Below are positions 58,391 through 64,000 of a DNA stretch of 64,000 nt, piece by piece. Source of the DNA: Alkalinema pantanalense (GTDB taxonomy: Bacteria > Cyanobacteriota > Cyanobacteriia > Leptolyngbyales > Leptolyngbyaceae). Position numbers and translations under genes: made by a program. Within the stretch, counting starts at the first letter, position 1. Every line of letters begins with the position of its first letter. The stretch covers positions 1 to 64,000 of the forward strand of contig NZ_JBLZFX010000026.1 in the NCBI RefSeq assembly GCF_050753345.1, read 5' to 3'. Under the pieces are notes generated by a model. It saw only the letters and a program-made list of their open reading frames with translations. It was not told the DNA's origin and made no database searches.

Positions 58391-58630
58391 CTAAGCTAAG
58401 GGCGACATGATTTCGTAAACACGCATCGTCTTGGGGTTGTGGGCAAAGGCTGTGACTTTATAGACAATATCTGCTTCCGTCACAATGCAATAGGGATCAC
58501 CAGGATGAAGAGGCTTGACTAGTAAAGCTCGCACTTTAGACTTTTGCATAAGGATAATCGCATCGAATACTGTTGCAAATCGTTCAATCATGATAGCTCG
58601 TTTTATCAAGGCGATTTCTACTTCGGCCAA
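58391..58630 (-). CDS. Truncated single-CBS protein
   Basis: A 79-residue frame equivalent to the first half of its CBS neighbours: TVFDAIILMQKSKVRALLVK, then YCIVTEADIVYKVTAFAHNP, then YEIMSPLA where the second CBS domain should begin. The frame stops there. The conserved start MIQAADIMTH of the 58834 gene is replaced by AEVEIALIKRAIMIE, so both ends have decayed. Probably a pseudogene or a one-domain partner. Confidence 0.6.
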   Translation of the reverse strand: MAEVEIALIKRAIMIERFATVFDAIILMQKSKVRALLVKPLHPGDPYCIVTEADIVYKVTAFAHNPKTMRVYEIMSPLA

Positions 58631-58833
58631 CTTCTTACCTCTGCCATCCAGTCATAACTACATTTCCCTTGGCCACACTAACTGTCTTACTGGCCGGAAA
58701 CTGAGGGAATCTACAATACCCGATCGCTCTATCCTTTCCCTTTGCCTTTTGATTGTCTGCTTGCGGTTGTCTTAATTTAGTCACGATTGCTTACAATTCT
58801 CCTAGCATAGGCCAAATTGTGAACCAATCCCTA

Positions 58834-59271
58834 CTAACTCATTTTGGGAGTTTGCTCGTTTGTATACTCGAATAGTTTGCAAATAATGTCCATGACTGTC
58901 ACTATCCCGTAGGGATCGTTCTCATTATGAGGCTTCACAATTAATGCCCGTAAGCCTTTGTCTTTCATGAATTTGACAGTTTGAGCAAATAAACGTGCCA
59001 TGTATTCTATGCCTAACTCCGGGCTGATCACTACACAGGGCTGTGTCATGATTTCGTAAACGTGTATCGCTTTTGGGGCATAGCCATGGGCAATCACTTT
59101 GTAAACGATATCCGTTTCTGTCACCATGCTGTAGAGCTCATTTTTGCTACGAGGTTTCACAATTAATACCTGTGAACCTGTTTTTTTCATCAGGTTTACG
59201 GCATCTGCTACAGTTGCGGAACTGGAAATGGTGACCACTGAATGGGTCATGATGTCGGCTGCCTGAATCAT
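58834..59271 (-). CDS. Two-CBS-domain protein
   Basis: A 145-residue protein with two CBS repeats (ADIMTHSVVTISSSATVADAV with YSMVTETDIVYKV, then YEIMTQPCVVISPELGIEYM with YGIVTVMDIICKL). Paralogous to the neighbours; the word YKV-IAHGYAPKAIHVYEIM resembles the truncated copy, indicating duplication. Likely binds AMP/ATP or similar ligands. No partner kinase is adjacent. Confidence 0.87.
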   Translation of the reverse strand: MIQAADIMTHSVVTISSSATVADAVNLMKKTGSQVLIVKPRSKNELYSMVTETDIVYKVIAHGYAPKAIHVYEIMTQPCVVISPELGIEYMARLFAQTVKFMKDKGLRALIVKPHNENDPYGIVTVMDIICKLFEYTNEQTPKMS

Positions 59272-59664
59272 AAAAATTGTTCAAGTTCATAGTAAATCAC
59301 TCGGAATCAGGACGGTTGCTCAAAGTTGGGTGGGATAAGGCTAATCATATTAGCTATGATTGGACAGAATGAGTTAGACGCTAACCCATTATTCTGACGG
59401 AGGATGGATTGGTGACTCCATCTAGGGGCATAGGCTTCTAATACCTGTTTATTGGACAGCCTGATCGCGATTAAGTAATGACAAGCTGACCGTGATGTTT
59501 TTAATTGATAGGGATCGACTGATCTTCTGGGAGCAGGGATTTAGAAAAAGATCGTAGAATTTTGAATGACAAAATGTTCTGTTAAGTTATCGTAATTGGG
59601 ATACTTAACTGAGTCTGATTTTATACTGCTAGATGTCTACGATCGCAATTCACAATGATCATAC
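59272..59664. other. Intergenic region, no gene seen
   Basis: About 390 bases between the CBS gene and the thioredoxin gene, both on the minus strand. It must hold the CBS promoter. No ORF or RNA was recognised. Confidence 0.4.
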
Positions 59665-59988
59665 CTACAATAGTTGATGGACTGCTTTACTAAATTCCTC
59701 ATAGGGCTTTACACCAACTAGGGTTTCCACTAGTTGGCCTTGTTTAAAAAACATCACGGCTGGAATGCTGCGAATGCCAAATCGCTTCGCAACCCCTGAG
59801 TTACTGTCAAGATCTAATTTCAGCACCTTAGCGCGATCGAGGTATTCCTCGGCCAATTGATCCATTAACGGCGCAACCAATTTGCAAGGCCCACACCAGG
59901 TAGCGGTACAATCAACGACCAAAACTGATTCAGTGCTGATTAGAGTATCAAATTCAGCTTCATTTGCAATAAACGTAGCAGTTGCCAT
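59665..59988 (-). CDS. trxA: Thioredoxin
   Basis: A 107-residue classical thioredoxin with active site WCGPCK at residues 31-36, cis-proline in IRSIPAVMFFKQG and the KLDLDSNSGVAKRFGI segment. Reduces protein disulfides in the cytoplasm. The cyanobacterial m-type normally has a slightly different surface, so subclass is left open. Confidence 0.94.
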   Translation of the reverse strand: MATATFIANEAEFDTLISTESVLVVDCTATWCGPCKLVAPLMDQLAEEYLDRAKVLKLDLDSNSGVAKRFGIRSIPAVMFFKQGQLVETLVGVKPYEEFSKAVHQLL

Positions 59989-60130
59989 GGCTCTATCTCT
60001 TAAATAACAATCAACATGAGGCCCCTTGAACTAAGACCTCTCTAACTTAGCCAGATTTCCCGCTTAGCATTCCGTTGAGCGAATCAGTTGCGCTAGGATG
60101 GAAGAACCCAGCATGGAATAACTAATTACC

Positions 60131-60460
60131 ATGACCGATACTCCCCAAAGCAGCCTCTCAGCCTGGGAACGCTTAGAACAAGGAAGACAAGCCAAAGCCA
60201 GCAACGGTGGATATGCAGGCTTTGGATCGCCCGCGTTTGGCCAACAATCGGTGAATGGTGAACTGGTCGCCGACCCGCAGGAAAGCCAAGTCATTGAACT
60301 CATTCGCCGTCACCATAAAGCTGGGAAATCCCTACAGAAAATAGCAGATTGGCTGAATAGCAATGGGTATTATACAAAGCGAGGTCAGCCTTGGCAGCGC
60401 ATTTCTGTAAAACGAGTGCTCGATCGACTATATGGAAAGAACAAAACCCTGTCCGAATAG
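60131..60460 (+). CDS. Recombinase-domain small protein
   Basis: A 109-residue protein resembling the central Recombinase domain of large serine recombinases: GYAGFGSPAFGQQS, DPQESQVIELIRRHHKAGKS, LQKIADWLNSNGYYTKRGQP and WQRISVKRVLDRL. The catalytic resolvase domain with its serine is absent, so it cannot recombine DNA alone. Stand-alone forms are common in cyanobacteria and probably bind DNA through the helix-turn-helix-like segment. Confidence 0.78.
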   Translation: MTDTPQSSLSAWERLEQGRQAKASNGGYAGFGSPAFGQQSVNGELVADPQESQVIELIRRHHKAGKSLQKIADWLNSNGYYTKRGQPWQRISVKRVLDRLYGKNKTLSE

Positions 60461-60816
60461 GAGTCTAGACTGAGAATTTTGAGGGCGGCTTTCCATTTTT
60501 TGAAAAATAGATCCCTTCACCTCAGCCTTTACCTTTCAAGAACCATTAGAGCATAAAATCTCATTCTCACAAAGTTTTTAGACTTTATTCTGTAACATCC
60601 CTCTATAATACACCTTTAAGTCCGCTCATAACGCCGAATAGATTGGAATGCATTGTAATAAAATGTTACAGATTGCTGGATTCGGGGGGCGCGATGGGGA
60701 ATCGTGAGGGGGAATGCTGGGCTTGTGAACAAGGAATTGTTGCTAGATAAGAGTTGTTGTGTGTTTCACGCGAAGGTGCAGATCTCAGGTGTTGATAGAG
60801 TTGTTCATAAAGCAGG
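60461..60816. other. Intergenic region, no gene seen
   Basis: About 350 bases. It includes AT-rich stretches that could hold the promoter of the CBS protein gene at 60817. A 148-codon minus-strand frame overlaps it and the next gene but has no protein-like features. Confidence 0.4.
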
Positions 60817-62016
60817 ATGAAGCTGATGAATTCTTCCTTTTTCCTGGATTGGGTTCCTGATTTGACGGAAGCAATCGATACACAACCTCTAACGGTAACG
60901 CCAGAAACTCGGTTAGCAGACGCGATTGCTCTCATGAGCCAAGCCCAATCTCCTCCAGTAATGGCAACTATAGGGAATGACACAGAGCAGGGCGATACAA
61001 ATCTAACAACTCTATATGTTTCTAAGCAAAGTATCCGTGGTAGTTGCGTTTTAGTTCTGCAAGAACAATTGCTACTAGGAATTTTAACTGAACGAGATAT
61101 TGTGGGTTTCACGGCTCAAGCGATCGATGTGCAAACTATGACTGTGGCTGAAGTCATGGTGCATCCTGTGATTACTTTACCCCAACAATACCTACAGGAT
61201 GTTTTTGCAGCTTTATTTCTGTTGCGGCGTTATCGCATTCGCCATTTACCGATCGTAGATGAACAACAACACATTATTGGGGTCATCTCCCATGAAAGTA
61301 TTCGTCAAATCTTGCGACCTGCTAATTTGCTGCGGTTTCGTCGGGTAGCGGATGTGATGACCCAAGAGGTCATCCAGGCTCCCCTGAATGCTCCCGTTTT
61401 GCAATTAGCTACCTTAATGGCAGAACACCGCGTGAGTTGTATAGTGATTACGCAGCGGGATTCCGAGGGACGAATTCAACCGCTTGGAATTGTAACGGAG
61501 CGGGATATCGTTCAATTTCAAGCAGTGCAGATGAATCTGCTCACAACATCTGCTGAATTTGTTATGAGTACACCATTGTTTCTGGTTAAACCTGAAGATT
61601 CCCTCTGGACAGCTCACAAAGAAATGCAAAAGCGGCGGGTAGGACGCTTGGTGGTGTCTTGGAACTGGGGATTTAGTTTAGGGATTATCACGCAAAGTAG
61701 CTTGTTACGGGTTTTTGATCCGATCGAAATGTATCGAGTCATTCACAACTTGCAAACGATGATGGAGGCACAGGGTTACTCCCGATCGCCCCTAGAATCG
61801 CTTGACAACCGTTCGGGCAGACCTCGGGAGTCGATCCAAGTAATCAACAATCCCACAGTTCTGTTAGCTCAGATCCAAGCTGCCAAACAAGATTTGGAGG
61901 CACTTTTACAACCCTCGGATCTGACGCTAGAAGCCCAGCGATCGCGGTTATTAGCGATCTTAAGCATCCTAGAACAATTGAAACAGTCGATTGATGGCAA
62001 TGATCCCGATCTCTGA
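60817..62016 (+). CDS. Protein with four CBS domains
   Basis: A 399-residue protein made of four CBS repeats in two Bateman modules: TEAIDTQPLTVTPETRLADA, then VAEVMVHPVITLPQQYLQDV, then VADVMTQEVIQAPLNAPVLQ, then SAEFVMSTPLFLVKPEDSLW, each closed by a GI(L/V)TERDIV-type segment. A C-terminal helix (LLAQIQAAKQDLEALLQP) could be a coiled coil. In cyanobacteria the same array forms the N terminus of large sensor kinases; here no kinase follows, so it may be a sensor subunit. ATG 60826 is an alternative start. Confidence 0.88.
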   Translation: MKLMNSSFFLDWVPDLTEAIDTQPLTVTPETRLADAIALMSQAQSPPVMATIGNDTEQGDTNLTTLYVSKQSIRGSCVLVLQEQLLLGILTERDIVGFTAQAIDVQTMTVAEVMVHPVITLPQQYLQDVFAALFLLRRYRIRHLPIVDEQQHIIGVISHESIRQILRPANLLRFRRVADVMTQEVIQAPLNAPVLQLATLMAEHRVSCIVITQRDSEGRIQPLGIVTERDIVQFQAVQMNLLTTSAEFVMSTPLFLVKPEDSLWTAHKEMQKRRVGRLVVSWNWGFSLGIITQSSLLRVFDPIEMYRVIHNLQTMMEAQGYSRSPLESLDNRSGRPRESIQVINNPTVLLAQIQAAKQDLEALLQPSDLTLEAQRSRLLAILSILEQLKQSIDGNDPDL

Positions 62017-62171
62017 CTTGACGGTGCAAAAACAAACCCCACCTTGCTGGTTGCGCGAAGATGGGAGGCTTGTGTTTAATGAATTGTTAAGGCGATCGTA
62101 GTTTCGATCGTACCGACTGCGCGATCGGTCTGCTGGTTTGCATCTCCAACCGCCAAGCCTAAATCGTGAAT

Positions 62172-62957
62172 TTAGACTTTGGAAATGAAATGCACCCAGA
62201 AATTGCCATCGGGGATGCAAAGGCGTTGGATTAAACCGTAGGAGTAATGAACAAATTTGCCTTTGGTGTCAAATTCCCAGGCGTCGTTGGAATCGTAGCC
62301 CCAGGAATACCATTCCCCGTAGGGATCATGGACAATAAAACCGTATTCGTCATACCCCGTTAAGACCACGATGTGACCGAAATTGGTAAAGTAGCCATGG
62401 ATGACAGCGGGTTTGCCACTGGCGAGCCATGCTTTGACTTGATCAATCTTGGCGTCGGGGCGAAAGTCATCGCGGCAACCGTAGGCTTCCACAATGCGGG
62501 CCAGATCGTAGGGACTGTGACGACTGAGGCGATTCCGTTCAGCGTAGTCGTACAATTCATCTTCAAACTGGCCAATGTCACTTTTGCGCTGGACACCTAG
62601 GAATCGCAAACACATGGCGATCGAGGTCACATTACAGGATCCGTCGGGATTTAATTCGTTATCCCGTTGAGATTTGTAGGGAATGTCCAGTTTGGTGCTG
62701 GGGGGCAATACCGCCGGAAAGGACAGTTGACTATCGTTACGAATTTCGACATGTTTGCTAAAGACATACCACTGCGTACTGTCTTTAAAAGGGTTAACAA
62801 ACGTGCAGCGCAAGTGATCCCGCTCGATCGTAAAGGAAGCCAGTTCAAATTCTTGGTTGGCTTCGACCTTGGCTTTGTGATCTTCCGGTAGCTCAGAAGA
62901 TTGAATGGGTTTTTTCTTAAATGTGGTGGTGGTGACGGTGCGGAGGATGATTTTCAT
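62172..62957 (-). CDS. C39-like cysteine peptidase family protein
   Basis: A 261-residue protein. The N-terminal 95 residues look like a beta sandwich (FKKKPIQSSELPEDHK, QWYVFSKHVEIRN). The C-terminal 165 residues match the C39-like peptidase group: DIPYKSQRDNELNPDGSCNVT with the nucleophilic cysteine near residue 113, GKPAVIHGYFTNFGHIVVLTGYDEYG with the histidine, and IVHDPYGEW with the aspartate. No signal peptide and no bacteriocin gene are adjacent. Substrate unknown. Confidence 0.85.
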   Translation of the reverse strand: MKIILRTVTTTTFKKKPIQSSELPEDHKAKVEANQEFELASFTIERDHLRCTFVNPFKDSTQWYVFSKHVEIRNDSQLSFPAVLPPSTKLDIPYKSQRDNELNPDGSCNVTSIAMCLRFLGVQRKSDIGQFEDELYDYAERNRLSRHSPYDLARIVEAYGCRDDFRPDAKIDQVKAWLASGKPAVIHGYFTNFGHIVVLTGYDEYGFIVHDPYGEWYSWGYDSNDAWEFDTKGKFVHYSYGLIQRLCIPDGNFWVHFISKV

Positions 62958-63248
62958 AGACGTTAGGTTCTGAAGGTATAGACAGCACAGGAAATCGCCC
63001 TAGCGCTAGCTATTTGTATTCTAGGTAGGTTGACTTGGGGAAGACGGAGAGTAGATTCACGGGAGTCCGGGCCATTTTCGGAAGGCAGAGATCTCCTGCG
63101 ATCGACTGAGGGGCAGAGCCATAGGGTAAACTAGATGGGTTTACGGACTTGATGGATTGATCACCGGAATGGCTACGATTGACCGTTGCCCCAGGTGATT
63201 CATCCCTGAGTCAAACCCTTTAGTCGAACCCCTGCGTATTTCCCTATT

Positions 63249-64000
63249 ATGAATGCCGTCGCCCAGTTGCAAACCCGTCTTCAACAAGCCCTCGTTGCCG
63301 CGTTTGGGCCAGAATTTGCGGACACCGATCCCCTCCTGGCAGCGACGAATAATCCTAAGTTTGGGGATTATCAGGCTAATGTGGCCATGTCCTTAGCGAA
63401 AAAGCTGGGCAAGCAACCGCGTCAGGTAGCCCAGGAGGTCATCGATCATCTAGATGTGGCGGAGTGGTTTGAAACGCCGGAAATTGCGGGGCCGGGGTTC
63501 ATCAACCTGCGGTTTAAGACTTCCTATTTGGAAGCGAGTTTGCAGGCCATGCAAGCGGACGATCGGCTGGGAATTGCACCCACGCAGGCACCGCAGCGGG
63601 TGATTGTCGATTTTTCCAGCCCTAACATTGCCAAGGAAATGCACGTCGGCCACCTGCGATCGACGATTATTGGTGATTGTATTGCGCGGATTTTGGAGTT
63701 CCAGGGCCATGATGTGCTGCGGCTGAACCACGTGGGCGACTGGGGCACGCAGTTTGGCATGTTGATCACCTATCTGCGGGAAGTGGCTCCGGCGGCACTG
63801 ACCCAAGCGGACGCGATCGATCTGGGGGACTTGGTGGCGTTTTATAAAAAAGCCAAGGCGCGGTTTGATGAGGATGAAACGTTCCAACAGGCGGCGCGGG
63901 AGGAAGTGGTGAAGCTGCAATCCGGGGCGGAGGAGACGCTGCGGGCTTGGAAGCTGTTGTGTGATCAGTCCCGCCGGGAGTTTCAGGTGATCTATGACCT
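63249..64000 (+). CDS. argS: Arginyl-tRNA synthetase, 5' part
   Basis: An open frame running off the window end (about 250 residues visible of the usual 580). It starts MNAVAQLQTRLQQALVAAFG, has the ArgS N-terminal domain (NPKFGDYQANVAMSLAKKLG), and the class I signature VDFSSPNIAKEMHVGHLRST, which contains the HIGH-type HVGH. The ATG at 63249 fits the family length. It charges tRNA-Arg with arginine in the cytoplasm. It is an ordinary single-copy housekeeping gene, unrelated as far as can be seen to the tRNA array 29 kb away. Confidence 0.94.
   Translation, partial: MNAVAQLQTRLQQALVAAFGPEFADTDPLLAATNNPKFGDYQANVAMSLAKKLGKQPRQVAQEVIDHLDVAEWFETPEIAGPGFINLRFKTSYLEASLQAMQADDRLGIAPTQAPQRVIVDFSSPNIAKEMHVGHLRSTIIGDCIARILEFQGHDVLRLNHVGDWGTQFGMLITYLREVAPAALTQADAIDLGDLVAFYKKAKARFDEDETFQQAAREEVVKLQSGAEETLRAWKLLCDQSRREFQVIYD

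Noticed and set aside
60666..61112. 148-codon minus-strand ORF overlapping the four-CBS gene
   Set aside because: Antisense to a well-supported CBS coding frame and without domain features.
63450..63920. 156-codon minus-strand ORF at the window end
   Set aside because: It is the antisense shadow of argS, whose forward frame shows clear synthetase motifs.
1..64000. CRISPR arrays, prophage structural genes, transposases or integrases
   Set aside because: I looked for regularly spaced direct repeats and for such proteins and saw none; the mobility of the RNA island is inferred only from its content and duplications.

Overview
The window is chromosomal DNA from a cyanobacterium. The palindrome GCGATCGC and its core CGATCG recur throughout, which is the HIP1 signature of cyanobacteria, and the gene content fits: a cyanobacterial-type HNH endonuclease, an alr0857-like protein, Uma2-family proteins, CBS-domain proteins and a CHAT/TPR protein. 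No photosynthesis operon or rRNA operon is present, so genus cannot be fixed.

Layout. (1) 612-22375: a surface-polysaccharide cluster, mostly on the + strand: an ABC exporter, a TylF-like methyltransferase, two polysaccharide pyruvyl transferase-family proteins, several family 2 and two family 4 glycosyltransferases, a GT14-like enzyme, a hexapeptide acyltransferase and an O-antigen ligase/polymerase-like membrane protein, interrupted by a B12/radical-SAM gene and a tandem Uma2 pair. (2) 22718-28213: photolyase, cysteine desulfurase, secreted nuclease, GT-C membrane protein. (3) 28343-37563: an RNA island with an HNH gene, an alr0857-like gene, a long array of 36 tRNA genes reading all 20 amino acids, four structured RNAs that look like bacterial Y RNAs, a free-standing EF-G domain IV-V protein, a short CCA-adding-type nucleotidyltransferase with a duplicated fragment, and a RelE-type toxin-antitoxin pair. 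(4) 37726-48970: catalase, two tandem RlaP-type nucleotidyltransferases, a third Uma2 gene, an operon of acyl-CoA synthetase, pyruvate-dehydrogenase-like E1 alpha, E1 beta, E2 and an acyl-carrier-like protein, and an AhpD-like protein. (5) 49178-52404: a second RNA locus with an unknown basic protein, a 66-residue protein, a compact Y-like RNA and a Ro60-like (TROVE/vWA) protein. (6) 52465-64000: amine oxidase, CHAT/TPR protein, CBS proteins, thioredoxin, a recombinase-related small protein, C39-like peptidase and the start of argS.

The most interesting reading is that regions 3 to 5 are one functional theme. Five RNAs share a terminal stem with compensatory base changes, a conserved internal loop and a second covarying stem. 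Two enclose a tRNA elbow whose acceptor arm is closed by a short loop, one carries a tRNA-Phe-like anticodon hairpin, one carries a stretch closely matching the helix 69/71 region of 23S rRNA, and one lies directly upstream of the Ro60-like gene. Together with a spare tRNA set, a CCA-type enzyme, RlaP-type nucleotidyltransferases and an EF-G tRNA-mimic domain, this suggests a system for tRNA/rRNA surveillance, repair or replacement. Three promoters in these loci carry a TGTAGTAT-type element and each is followed by a small ORF, which suggests co-regulation. The links between loci are inference; the stems, repeats and motifs are visible in the sequence.
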